64,000 nt of DNA from Collybia mongolica (taxonomy: Eukaryota > Basidiomycota > Agaricomycetes > Agaricales > Clitocybaceae): assembly GCA_013420905.1 (NCBI GenBank), contig JAAXNY010000008.1:1984001-2048000 (forward strand), in the 5' to 3' direction. Of the stretch, positions 21,181 through 31,948 are shown in pieces. The notes beneath the pieces are model-generated. The model was given only the letters and a program-made list of their open reading frames with translations, did not search any database and was not told the origin of the DNA. Both the position numbers and the translations under genes were made by a program. Each line of letters starts with the position of its first letter. The first letter of the stretch is position 1.

Positions 21181-21895
21181 TATTGTGGGAATTTCATTAA
21201 TATTGTTTGGTGGCCAGATGTTGGCAAAGTAATATACAGATCATATTCATTTGTAATATGTAGTAAAATGGTTGTTGTTGTTAATGAGATTTGGAAGGGT
21301 ACAAACAACTACAAACACATATAAATAAACACATCATGTATTCCTTTACAATGTCTAGTAGTAGCATGCCCATCAGCTTTGTATTTGCTGAGAAAAGTAT
21401 CATCTATATTGTGGGAAATTTCTTTAGTATTATTGTTTGTTTGGCCAGATGTGTGGTGAAATGATATACAGACACTATTCATTTACAATATGTAGCAAGA
21501 AATTTGTTGTTGATGAGGTTTAGAAAAATAAAAGCAAATACAAACACTTACAAACATATACATGAGGTACTACTTCACCATATCTAACACTAGCAATTTA
21601 AATTACATCCATAGGCCTTGTTGTTATTGAGATATGCAATGATTTATATTGTGGGAACTTTGATGGTATTGTTTGTTTGGTGAGCTATGTGGCAAACTTG
21701 ATATTCATTTGTAACATGCTTGTAGTGAGAGAGCTGCTTTTGATCATGATGTTTGAAGGTGTACAAACAAATACAAATACACAGAAATATCTATATTGGG
21801 TAGACCCTCACCATATCTAGTAGTAGCAATTTAAATTTCATCCATAGGTCTTGTCATTGTTGAGATATGCAATGTTTTGTATTGTGGGAAAAGTT
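21181..21895. repeat. Degenerate ~235-bp tandem satellite, three units
   Basis: TATTGTGGGAA recurs at 21181, 21407, 21647 and 21880, giving periods of 226, 240 and 233 bp. Each unit repeats the order TTGTTTG(G)TG(A/G)...CAGA, ATTCATTTRTAA, TTGTTGTTGATGAG, ACAAATACAAACAC and a block near TCTAGTAGTAGCA. The units are diverged, so the array is old. Confidence 0.8.
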
Positions 21896-22263
21896 TGACC
21901 CAAAGCGGAACAAGTGTCTTGTAATCGTGCTTACGTTTGTCAACTACACTGTTAGAGCTAACAGCATAGTTGACAAATGTAAGCATGATTATGCAGTGGA
22001 CAGTTATTAACTAATGCTTGAGATATCCCAAGAAAAAGACCAATTAACTCGAATTTATATTATTAAATGCAGCCCATGTTAGCAGTTGCCTTTTTTGCTC
22101 AAAATCCGCATGTCAGCTAATTTTAATTTGCACAGTTAGAAAAATATTTCCATGACTACAAAGTCTTACTGATGTACTTCAAAATGTTTACTGATCATGT
22201 TCTAATGAAATCTCGGAACACTTCAAACTTACTGTCCATGGGAAAAACAACACTGGACCTTGT
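21896..22263. other. Unassigned AT-rich sequence left of CAC-1
   Basis: It includes two near-repeats of GTTGACAAAYGTAAGCATGA-like sequence in inverted orientation around 21930-21990, forming a possible hairpin. Nothing else is recognisable. The last bases (to TTG at 22261-22263) would have joined the Gypsy-2 end now at 33653, judged from the CAC duplications. Confidence 0.45.
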
Positions 22264-25128
22264 TGCACTGTGAAACTGAGAATAGATGAAATTCAACCCT
22301 GTGTTTCATCCTCTTAAATAATAGAAATAATACATTAAAAATATGAAATTCATTCACTTAACAATCCTAAAATGTAATGAATCTCATCTTGAAGATGTTT
22401 GAAAACACACCCCCTGTGGGGGGAAAAATGGATGGAAAACCCCCCCTTAAGGTATAATTTAGTGGATGAATTTCATGCGAAATTTGTCTGTATTCATACC
22501 CCCTGATTCTCGAGGCTATGGGATGAATTTCATTTCACCATAGGTGGAAAAAATAACCATTGTGGGAGGTAATTCCTATCAATATGGGATTAATCTACTA
22601 CCTTGATGGGTGAGAATGGCAACGTTTTTTGGGGTAACATTACTGCAAATTTTTGAGGCTATGGGATGAATTTCATACCATGATAGGTGAAAATAATAGC
22701 CTTTGTAGGGATGGATTTCATACCATCACAGGTGAGAATAATAGCCTTTGTGGGGATTAATTCCATGCCATTTATGTCACTTAAATTTGAATTCATTATT
22801 TCTTCCCTGTTATCAATAAACACACTTTGTTCATTTTGTACAGTTAAGGTTTAACATCCATAAGATCTAAGGTATTGTAATTTGAATGCTCTATCAACTA
22901 GTATACCTCTGATTCATATCCCTCATTCCAAAGTTCCTGATCACCAGCATTACCAACCAGACTGCAAACGCAACACTGTGATTTGTTAGAATCATGTATT
23001 GAGGTTAGTAATGAGAAAACTTACCCAAATTGCCCTATATAAATCCTTGTCATCCTGAAGCTGCGTCTGGAGACAGAACCCATTTCCAGCAATGCCGCAC
23101 AGTGGGCGTGAGTTCGGCTGGTCAGATTAGTATAATAAAGATAAAAAAAAATTAAGTAATGGGTGGAAGTTGTTGGTCTTCGTTTGTGCACTGCCAGACT
23201 GCCTATTGTCCTTGTTGACCTCATTGTAATGAAGTCATCTGTAAAACGGGTCAATGTTAATGTGCTTTGGATTAGATTGGATAGACAGACATACTGAGAC
23301 CCCCTCATTGTCCACCTGCACTGTGAGGTCAACAAAGTGGTGTACCATGTTGAGGACATTGTTGGGCATGGTCTTGTCCTGCATACCAATGACATCCTTA
23401 GGTTTCCTGTAGGATTATTATTAGCATTTATTAATATTCTTAACGAAGCCTTATAGTTTGTATTGGAATTCAAATGACTACTACAAGTATTATGATAGTA
23501 ATTGTAATCTAACATTATACTAATTGTAATCTATCAATGAAGAGTGTTTACTACGAGGGGGAGGATGGGAGGCAGCAATGGGCAATGGTGGTGGTACGAG
23601 AGCAAGAAGGAAAGCATGTGAAAGCAGCTGCCAACACATTATATAGCTCGGAATGTTCCGCCGTCGGGCATCTCGGTCAACAAAGCCATGTGATCAAATC
23701 TGAGGATGCTGACAAATATTTTTATTTATTTATTCAAATTGTATACTATTCATTATTAATAGGAGGCTGAAATATGTGCACCCACCATGTTTGAACAGTT
23801 GCAGGGAGGATCATTATGTTACGAGTTCTTTATCAACCCAGTTTTCGGGCAAAAAGGTGATTCATTCATTGATTCATATTTCAACACTGCGGGAAAATAA
23901 TTCCATAATGGGATTTTTCTTCTCTTATGGCTTTTTACAGCATTTCTCCACAAATACAAAGTATTGTGACATAATTTGCATGTATTTGGGATGCTTACAT
24001 AATGCTTTTGATGATGCCATCAAAATTATGCATATCTAATATTTCAAAGTGTCGCGTTTCAAAATTTATTTTGTGATTTTCTCCATAACCAGTAAAGCTA
24101 TTAACTTTGTTTTTATATGTTTGGAATGTACAAACATGGCTCTACAATTTCCTTGTTGAGCACATTTTTCCCACGGTCTATTTTGAGCGAAATATTAGAA
24201 ATGTCCAGATTCAGCTAGTTTTGAAGGTCTGTGTGTTATGCCAGGGGTGGATAAACATTTTATAATAACAATGACCCTGACCAAACATAACCCTTGTGGG
24301 AAATCATGCTAAACATTGGAATAATCAACAACTACTACTATATTTACCTGAAATACAAAGAGGATTGATTTCTCTATTTATTGTCACATGTCACATGATC
24401 TATCCCACCACATAAGTATACCAAATACATGACAACAATCTGAATGCTTATTTAGTGTCCATGATCCTGGGAAAAAGTTAGTTCTGATGGTTTTTGTGTT
24501 TTCTCCATAGCCAGGCAAGCTATGGCATTGGGTTTTGTGCACAGGCATTGCTTGTTTACTTTGTAACATTTTCCCATGGTCACATGACCTCCATAAACTA
24601 TCACCTATGTTGTTTCTAGTCATTTACAACTTCCTGACTGTGGAATGGACTTATTTCTCCTAAGAAAAGAAATAAAGAACAAGTACCTGCCACACAGTGT
24701 GTTGGCCCACTCCACCCAAGTCTAAGGCAGTAAAGTCATCCCATAAACCCACTATTTGTGGGATGAAATACCTTCTATGCTGAACTTAAATCATCCCACA
24801 TATTCCACCTTTTATGGGATGAAAGTTCACTCTCTAATAGATTAAAATGATCTAATAAAACCCACCCATTATAGGATGAAATTCCCCTCTTTTTCACTGG
24901 ATTAAAATTGTCCCATATAATTCACCTCTAATGGGATGAAAGTTCACACCACTAAGGGATGAAAATTTCTGAAATTATAAGAGCAGAAATTCATCCTCTC
25001 AAGGGATGAAATATCTGGGATGAAGTTTCATCCCAATTTCATACCCTTTAGATTCATCCACTAAACTTAGGAAATGCTGCTTTCATCCATTAAGTGGGGG
25101 AAAAACCTCCTCCACCAGGTGCACAGTG
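22264..25128 (+). mobile_element. CAC-1: 2.87-kb CACTG-ended DNA element
   Basis: Termini are CACTGTGAAACTGAG and GGTGCACAGTG. Both subterminal regions (about 22300-22770 and 24735-25100) are packed with GGGATGAA/TTCATCCC repeats, a hallmark of CACTA/EnSpm (CMC) elements; the 3-bp duplications seen at CAC-2 and CAC-4 agree. Flanks here are TTG and ATA, which do not match each other but are the complements of the CAC-3 flanks, implying inversion between the two. R0.9 occupies 23823-24721. No transposase is present, so it is non-autonomous. Confidence 0.88.
23823..24721 (-). repeat. R0.9 copy inside CAC-1
   Basis: This is the reverse orientation of the stand-alone repeat, nearly base-identical, with the same ends. 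Short open frames within it are identical between CAC copies only because the copies are recent. Confidence 0.85.
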
Positions 25129-25554
25129 ATATGTAAGGGTGACTCTACATTGTCTCTATCCTATATACCTAGTCTAACAATGGTGGGTAGTTCCCCATTG
25201 TGGCCACATGGCTCAGAGTCATACTGTACATTATCTACAAGCAAGCTATGTGTCCTCTGACTGAAGTCCAGCTTGAATTTGGAGGTGCAGGTGCAAGTGC
25301 TGATGTGCAGGTGTGAGTTCCAATGTGCGAGTTGTGGTTGCTGATGACAATGCCAATCTCCTGTACTTTACAGTCCCCCCACATGTCCTTGTGGACTCCA
25401 CGTTGACTGCAAAAGTCTGTGCAGCTCTGTGCAGACTCTGCAAGGACAGCACAGACTCTGCATGGACTCTGCACAGACTCCACATGGACTCCACAGATTT
25501 AGGAAATATTATATATTGATTGTAAATATCATACAATGATAGTAAATACATAAT

Positions 25555-26150
25555 TTAATATGGGCGGGGGCCCCCACCACCCCTGTCATCCTTGTTAGCC
25601 CCCACAGTGGCAGCACTGGCCACTTTTCTTGTTGCCCCTGTTGTTGTTGTTGTCCTTGTGGTGGTGGTTGTCATCTTTGTCCTCATTGTAGCCATCATCA
25701 TTGCACTGTTGTTGGTGCCACTGCTGTTGCTGTTGTTGCCACAGGCCTCATTGGCACTGTTGCTGCTGCTGCTGTTGCTGTCTTCATCATTGTTGTTGTT
25801 GTTGTTGTTGCTGTCTTCTTCAGGCCTGCCCTGCATTTGCAGTTAGGTGCACTGGAGCACCCTGGGTGTTGGCAGCCATATCCTTCTCACCTCAGGTTCC
25901 TGAAGTGGAGGGGGGGATGCGCTGCATGGTGAGTGGCAGTGTGGGACTCACCTCCCTCTGCCCCTTGGGACACCCTTTCCTCATTGTCCCCTTGTTCTGC
26001 ATCTGTTTCTACCCTTTGCCCCACATTGTTTCATGTGTTGTCATGTTGCCATTGGTTGGCATCTGGTGCATTGGTGTTGGCAGTGTGGGTGTGTTGGTGT
26101 TGGTGTTGGTGTTGGTGGTTTGGTGGGCATCATTGATGTGGTTGAAAAGA
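25555..26150 (-). pseudogene. H8 cargo gene, decayed copy in H8-2
   Basis: The same two-exon plan is seen: an exon-1 region near 26150-25955, donor GTGAGTCCC at about 25951, acceptor ACTTCAG before GAACCTGAG at about 25897, then Asn/Ser/Thr-rich repeats. Many codons are altered by CpG loss. Confidence 0.4.
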
Positions 26151-26260
26151 CCCAACAAAGATGTGGCAACAGTAATGTGACCATTGCATGTGCTTCATAG
26201 TCATGTGACCTAAGTCTGTGGACTTGAGGCCAGTTTAGCCTACAGCTAGGAATGCCCATC

Positions 26261-26323
26261 TTGCCCAACGGTTATGAATGCCAAACATATTATGTAATGT
26301 TTGTGTCTGTGCATGTTTGAACC
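26261..26323 (+). ncRNA. tRNA-like unit in H8-2
   Basis: The A-box TTGCCCAACGG at 26261-26271 is unchanged. The B-box has decayed to CATGTTTGAACC at about 26312-26323, with its TTCGAA lost by CpG mutation. Confidence 0.4.
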
Positions 26324-27065
26324 TAGTTGGATGCAAGTTTTCAGCACCGTTATGTTATATTATTAATAACAAATAGTCCTATACATTAAAACAGAATGGT
26401 GTTTTGACCCTGGCTAAGCTGACTAATAGAAAGATGACTAATATTACTAACCAACTTCAATAACTAATCAACTTGCCTCTGCTTCAAGTTTAGGTAAGCT
26501 CTGAGCACCTGATTGGTCACATGACTTGAAAATAGTGCACAAATATCAATATCAATATTATTATATATTTACCACTCTTGATATTACTTACAAGGAATAA
26601 CATTGAAATAATAATGGTGGCTATTATGTTGGAAAACTGTAGAGTTGGCAACACTGCAATAATATATTATTTACTGCCACCCTCTGTGCCAAAGGCACAG
26701 GTACTATGCTTGTATATATAATTTGAGTAAATAAAAATTACATTAGTAATCTGATTAGTAATAGACTGGCCATGCAGACTCTGCAAGCTGTCTGTCCATG
26801 CTTGTCCATGTGTCCACATAAAATTACATGGATTGATGTGGACTTGGCATGGACGCGGATTGTCATCTGGCTGAGTGTCCTGCCAAATGAGTCCATGTGG
26901 ACTCTGTGCAGAGTCCATGTGTCAGCACAGGTTATATGGCTTAGTGTAAAGGCCTCTGGATCTCCAATGTGCGAGGTTGGGTGCCAATACTGATGTTGAT
27001 TTCTGATGTGCGAGTTTGGGAGGTTTGAGTGTGGAATTGGGTGTTCCCCTTACATTAACCCCCTG

Positions 27066-28629
27066 CTAGGGGTGCGCATCCTTGCATACTGCTTGAAATG
27101 AAATGTTTGCAAAGTGAACCTGGCAGATCTGATATAGTGCACCTGGGTTTGTGCAATAGAATTCTCTAATGTGTTCATTGGCATTTACTTCATCAGCATT
27201 TGCCTGAGCTATCTTCTTAACCAAAATCCTTCCATGTAATGAGGTACTGCAGTTTGTTGTGGTAGAAATGGCTGTCCAGGATCTCTTCAACCTCATAGTG
27301 TCCTTTGCCATCAACAAGCTTGGGTTCTGGGACATTGGTTGAGCACCAACCTGGGATCAGATTGTGGGGTGCAGGGAGCAACTTGAAGACATGGAAGATG
27401 GGGTGAATGTGTGACATAGAAGCAGGGAGTTTCAGGTGGTACATGTGTGTGCCAATGCATGCTTCAACCTTGTAGGGTCTGAGGTACCAATATGCAAACT
27501 TGGCTAATGGTCAGGTTGTGTTGATGTCATGTGCATCTAGGAACATCATGTCTCCAACCTGGTAGTTGGGCATCAGCCTTTGTTGTTGGTTGTAGTACAG
27601 TGCCATGTCATCCTTTGCTTTTGCAAGTGCTGCCTTGGCTTCCTCCAGGGTGGATTTCATCCGATCATGGAACTCATTGACCATTTCCAAATGCAATGGT
27701 GCAGCCTGCAACTCAAAGCCCATGCACAGGTGCCATCTGGCATTGAGGAGGAAGGGCAAGTGTTGTGTGGAGTGGATGTGGTTGTTGTATTGGAATTCAG
27801 CAAGGGGGAGCAGCTTGGTCCAGTTGTCCTGTTGCTCACTCACAAACATGCAGAGATAGTGCTCCAGCTCTTGGTTAATGCACTCTGTCTGTCCATCAGT
27901 CCGTGGGTGGTAGGCAGTGTTTGCCAATAACGTGATACCAAGCAGCTGATATAGTTCACATGTGAACTCTGCAACAAATGGCAAGCCCTGATTGGAAACC
28001 ATTGCCTTCAGAAGTCCATGGTGTTTCCAGACATTTTGAAGGTAAAGCTGTGCAGCTCCAAGCACTGTGACTGTGGTGTGCATTTCAATGAAATGCACAT
28101 GCTTTCTGACCAAATCCACAACCACCATTATTGCGTCATATCCTTGTGACTCTGGCAGTTCCATGATGAAGTCTACACTTGTGATGTCCCATTGGCCCTC
28201 TGGTATTGGGAGTGGCTTGAGTTCACCAATTGGTGGCTGTTTCTGCGCTTTTGACTGCAGGCACAGGTCACATGTCTTGCAGTACTTGCTGATGTAGCAC
28301 AACATCTGTGGCCACCAGTATTTCCTTGAGACCAGTTCCAATGTTTTCCACCAGCCTGTATGCCCTGCAATGCACATGTTGTGGTGCTGTTCCACAATTT
28401 GTCAGTGGAGGTCAGCATTCTTTGGTACATAGATGCGGTCCCTGAAGAAGAGCAGGTCTTGCAATTCACACCATTCCACACTGCAGAGCAACTTACTGGA
28501 TGAATTCTTGAGTCCTTTCACTGCCAATGCAACCAAGTCCTCATGTGCACCTTCCTGATTTCCCTTCTAGACATTGTGCAGAATGTCATGTTCCTTGCCT
28601 TCAATGACAAGACCCTCTAGCACACAGAC
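27066..28629 (-). pseudogene. Gypsy-2 integrase and chromodomain
   Basis: The zinc-binding part shows HHNMCIAGHTG and CDLCLQSK. The core shows SVDFIMELP (first Asp), VSNQGLPFVAEF where Asp is replaced by Asn, and HPRTDGQTECINQELE (Glu). A C-terminal chromodomain follows (GHYEVEEILDSHF, YLITWKDFG at 27330-27220). Chromodomains in this position define chromoviruses and steer integration to modified histones. Frames break near 27520 and 27220. Active-site loss and frameshifts make it a pseudogene. Confidence 0.92.
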
Positions 28630-29088
28630 CACTGTGCACCTGGTGGGGGAGGTTTTTCCCCCACTTAATGGATGAAAGAAGCATTTCCTAAGTTTAGTGG
28701 ATGAATCTAAAGGGTATGAAATTGGGATGAAACTTCATCCCAGATATTTCATCCCTTGAGAGAATGAATTTCTGCTCTTATAATTTCAGAAATTTTCATC
28801 CCTTAGTGGTGTGAACTTTCATCCCATTAGAGGTGAATTTCATCCTATAATGGGTGGGTTTTATTAGATCATTTTAATCTATTAGAGAGTGAACTTTCAT
28901 CCCATAAAAGGTGGAATATGTGGGATGATTTAAGTTCAGCATAGAAGGTATTACATCCCACAAATAGTGGGTTTATGGGTAACTTTACTACCTTAGATGA
29001 ATCATTTAGAAAAGAAGAAATTGAGATTTTGGTTAGATTAGAATGAAGTGTTGTATGTAGTATGAAATGACTGTGTTAATTGACCTAT

Positions 29089-29104
29089 ATATATATATAT
29101 ATAT
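29089..29104. repeat. (AT)n microsatellite
   Basis: A short run of AT dinucleotides lies inside CAC-2. It has no particular context. Confidence 0.8.
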
Positions 29105-29209
29105 GACTAGTACTATTGGTCCATACTATGTACTTGAGTCTAAATTGTATTCAATATTGAGTACTTATAATGTACTGACTACATTTGTATAGAACTACTA
29201 CATACTAGA

Positions 29210-30190
29210 AAATGACATCTACTTACCAAATTTATGAGGAGGCTGGGGAAGGGGCCAGGAGGCCGGGCAGAAGTAGCAGCAGGCAATGGTTGTGGTATGA
29301 GAGCAAGTGCATCTGTGTCTGTCTTTGGTGTCTGCGTCGGTGTCTGTGCCTGCATCTGCATGCATGTCGATGTTGGTGTTGGTGTTGGTGTTGGTGTTGT
29401 CGTCTGTCATCAGCATCTGTGCCTGCATCTGTATGTGTGTCCGTGGTGGCATCTGTGTCTGTGTCGATGTCTGCGTCCATGTTGATGTTGGTGTTGGTGT
29501 CAGTGTCTGCGTTGTCATCCATCATCAGTGTTGGTGTTGGTGTCTGCATTGTTGTCCATCATTGGCATCTGCGCCTGCATCTGCATGTGTGTCCATGGCA
29601 GTGTCTGCATCCATGTCCATGTCCGTGTCTGTGTTGGTGTTCATCATTGGTGTCTGCACCTGCATCTGCCTGCATGTCCATGGCAGCATCTGCATCCATG
29701 TTGATGTCAGTGTCTGTGTCATTGTCTGTGTTGTCATCCATCATCAGCATCTGCGCCTGCATCTGCATGCATGTCCGTGGTGGCATCTGCGTCCATGTCA
29801 ATGTCCATGTACATTGTCAGTAGCCTGCATCTGTGTCCCTTGTCTGTGTCCTTTGGTGTCTGTCCTCTGCATCCATCGCACATCTCGGATTCCTGAGGCT
29901 TTCCTGGGGGGGTTGTGCTGCGTAGTGAGTGTGTGTGTGAGTAGAATTTTGCAATGACTCACCTCCCTCTGCCCCTCGGGGCACCCTTTCCTTGTCATCC
30001 CCTTGTTCCATGTCCTTGTCCACCCTTCACCCCACTCCCCTAGGTGTGTGCACCCTCATCACTGTTTCATGTGTTGTCATTTGCCTTTTGTGTGTCTCGG
30101 GGAGCTTCTGGTGCTTGGGGGGCCATGCGTTTGGTTTTGGTGTTTGCATGTTGACATTGGGTGGTTTGGTGGGCATTGCTGATGTGGTTG
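29210..30190 (-). CDS. Cargo gene in CAC-2, homologous to H8 cargo
   Basis: On the minus strand exon 1 encodes FNHISNAHQTTQ near 30190 and GDDKERVPRGAEGG before a GTGAGTCAT donor at about 29963. The acceptor CCTCAG precedes GAATCCGAG at about 29895. The following region carries Asp/Thr/Met-rich repeats (for example DADAATDMQADAGADT) from TGTTGGTG and GCATCTGTGTC minisatellites. Exon-1 blocks and splice borders parallel H8-5. At least one stop lies in exon 1, so this copy is probably not functional. Confidence 0.4.
29330..29815. repeat. Hexamer-based minisatellite in CAC-2
   Basis: Interleaved GTTGGT, GCATCTGT and GTCCATG repeats run for almost 500 bp in irregular order. They form the repetitive second exon of the cargo gene. 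Confidence 0.75.
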
Positions 30191-30304
30191 AAGATCATCA
30201 ACAAAGGTGTGGAAACGGTAATGTGACCTGGTCATGTGCTTTGTAACCATGTGACCACATTTGTAGACTTGGGACTACTTGTCCCCTCACTAATAATGCC
30301 AGTC

Positions 30305-30391
30305 TTGCCCAGTGGTTATTCATGCCAAAGGTATTAGTATTACATAATGATCCTCCCTGCGACCGTTCGAACCTGGTGGGTGCACATTTTT
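30305..30391 (+). ncRNA. tRNA-like Pol III promoter unit in CAC-2
   Basis: The A-box TTGCCCAGTGG (30305-30315), B-box GACCGTTCGAACC (30361-30373) and a T5 terminator (30387-30391) have the same order and similar spacing as in H8-1. In CAC-1, CAC-3 and CAC-4 only the B-box side survives and has decayed to CTGTTCAAACATGG. Confidence 0.5.
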
Positions 30392-31948
30392 CAGCCTCCT
30401 ATTAATAATGAATAGTATACAATTTGAATAAATAAATAAAAATATTTGTCAGCATCCTCAGATTTGATCACATGGCTTTGTTGACCAAGATGCCCGATGG
30501 CTAAACATTCCGAGCTATATTATGCATTGGCAGCTGCTTTCACATGCTTTCCTTCTTGCTCTCGTACCACCACCATTGCCCATTGCTGCCTCCCATCCTC
30601 CCCCTCGTAGTAAGCACTCTTCATTGCTAGATTACAATTAGTATAATGTTAGATTACAATTACAATCATAATACTTGTAGTAGTCATTTGAATTCCAATA
30701 CAAACTATAAGGCTTCTTTAAGAATATTAATAAATGCTAATAATGATCCTACAGGAAACCGAAGGACATCATTAGTATGCAGGATAAAACCATGCCTGAC
30801 AATGTCCTCAACATGGTACACCACTTTGTTGACCTCAAAGTGCAGGTGGACAATGAGGGGGTCTCAGTATGTCTGTCAACCCAATCTAATCCAAAGCACA
30901 TTAACATTGACCCATTTTACAGATCACTTCATTACAACAAGGTCAACAAAGACAATGAGCAGTCTGGCAGTGCATGAAGACCAACAACTTCCATCCATTA
31001 CTTAACTTTCTTTTATCTTTATCATGCTAATCTGACCAGCCGAACTCACCACCTTATGTAAAGTTGCTCATGCTAAAGAAAAAGTAGGGAGTCCTATTCC
31101 ATGCCCACTGTGCAGCATTGCTGGAAATGGGTTCTGTCTCCAGATGCAGCTTCAGGATGACAAGGATTTATATAGGGCAATTTGGGTAAGTTTTCTCATT
31201 ACTAACCTCAATACATGATTCTAACAAATCATAGTGTTGCGTTTGCAGTCTGGTTGGTAATGCTGGTGATCAGGAACTTTGGAATGAGGGATATGAATCA
31301 GAGGTATACTAGTTGATAGAGCATTCAAATTACAATATGTACCTTAGATCTTATGGATGTTAAACCTTAACTGTACAAAATGAACAAAGTGTGTTTATTG
31401 ATAACAGGGAAGAAATAATGAATTCAAATTTAAGTGACGTAAATGGCATGGAATTAATCCCCACAAAGGCTATTATTCTCACCTGTGATGGTATGAAATC
31501 CATCCCTACAAAGGCTATTATTTTCACCTATCATGGTATGAAATTCATCCCATAGCCTCAAAAATTTGCAGTAATGTTACCCCAAAAAAGATTGCTATTC
31601 TCACCCATCAAGGTAGTAGATTAATCCCATATTGATAGGAATTACCTCCCACAATGGTTGTTTTTTCCACCTATGGTGAAATGAAATTCATCCCATAGCC
31701 TCAAGAATCAGGGGGTATGAATACAGACAAATTTTGCATGAAATTCATCCACTAAATTATACCTTAAGGGGGGGTTTTCCATCCATTTTTCCCCCCACAG
31801 GGGGTGTGTTTTCAAACATCTTCAAGATAAAATTCATTACATTTTAGAATTGTTAAGTGAATGAATTTCATATTTTTAATGTATTATTTTTATTATTTAA
31901 GAGGATGAAACACAGGGTTGAATTTCATCTATTCTCAGTTTCACAGTG

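Larger units (their letters stand above)
25361..26956 (-). mobile_element. H8-2: CpG-depleted H8 element in Gypsy-2 LTR
   Basis: Ends CTGTACTTTACAGTCC and AGTGTAAAGGCCTC match H8-1. The flanks CCAATCTC and TGGATCTC agree at the last five of eight positions, fitting a mutated 8-bp duplication. It is colinear with H8-1 through the palindrome, cargo gene and tRNA-like unit, but CpG sites have become TpG or CpA: GCGGACTCCG repeats now read GTGGACTCCA or GCATGGACT. About 240 bp extra, AT-rich, lie near 26370-26700. Confidence 0.85.
25132..27054 (-). repeat. 3' LTR of Gypsy-2, split by H8-2
   Basis: The plus strand starts TGTAAGGG and ends CCCCTTACA, giving a terminal inverted repeat of the TG...CA type. 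Without H8-2 it is about 320 bp. On the minus strand a purine tract AGCAGGGGGTTAA precedes it. Confidence 0.75.
28630..31948 (-). mobile_element. CAC-2: older 3.3-kb CAC element in Gypsy-2, 3-bp TSD GAC
   Basis: Ends CACTGTGCACC and TTTCACAGTG are flanked by GAC at 28627-28629 and 31949-31951. Outer 360 bp (left) and about 1.6 kb (right) match the other CAC copies with CpG-type divergence. Its centre (about 28990-30345) lacks R0.9 and instead holds a cargo gene and a tRNA-like unit homologous to those in H8 elements. It interrupts Gypsy-2 between integrase and RNase H. Removing it and one GAC restores a contiguous element. Confidence 0.9.

Noticed and set aside
23021..23515. 164-codon frame repeated in CAC-1, CAC-3 and CAC-4
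   Set aside because: No protein family is recognisable, the older CAC-2 copy does not keep the frame, and there is no codon-level conservation. I treat it as non-coding.
24384..24623. Identical 79-codon frames in CAC-1, CAC-3 and CAC-4 (and a variant at 20404)
   Set aside because: They lie in R0.9, are identical only because the copies are recent, and show no domain; the stand-alone copy breaks the frame.
29219..29823. Long Thr/Asp- or Cys/Val-rich frames on both strands
   Set aside because: They are translations of hexamer repeats in all frames, so open length is not evidence of coding.
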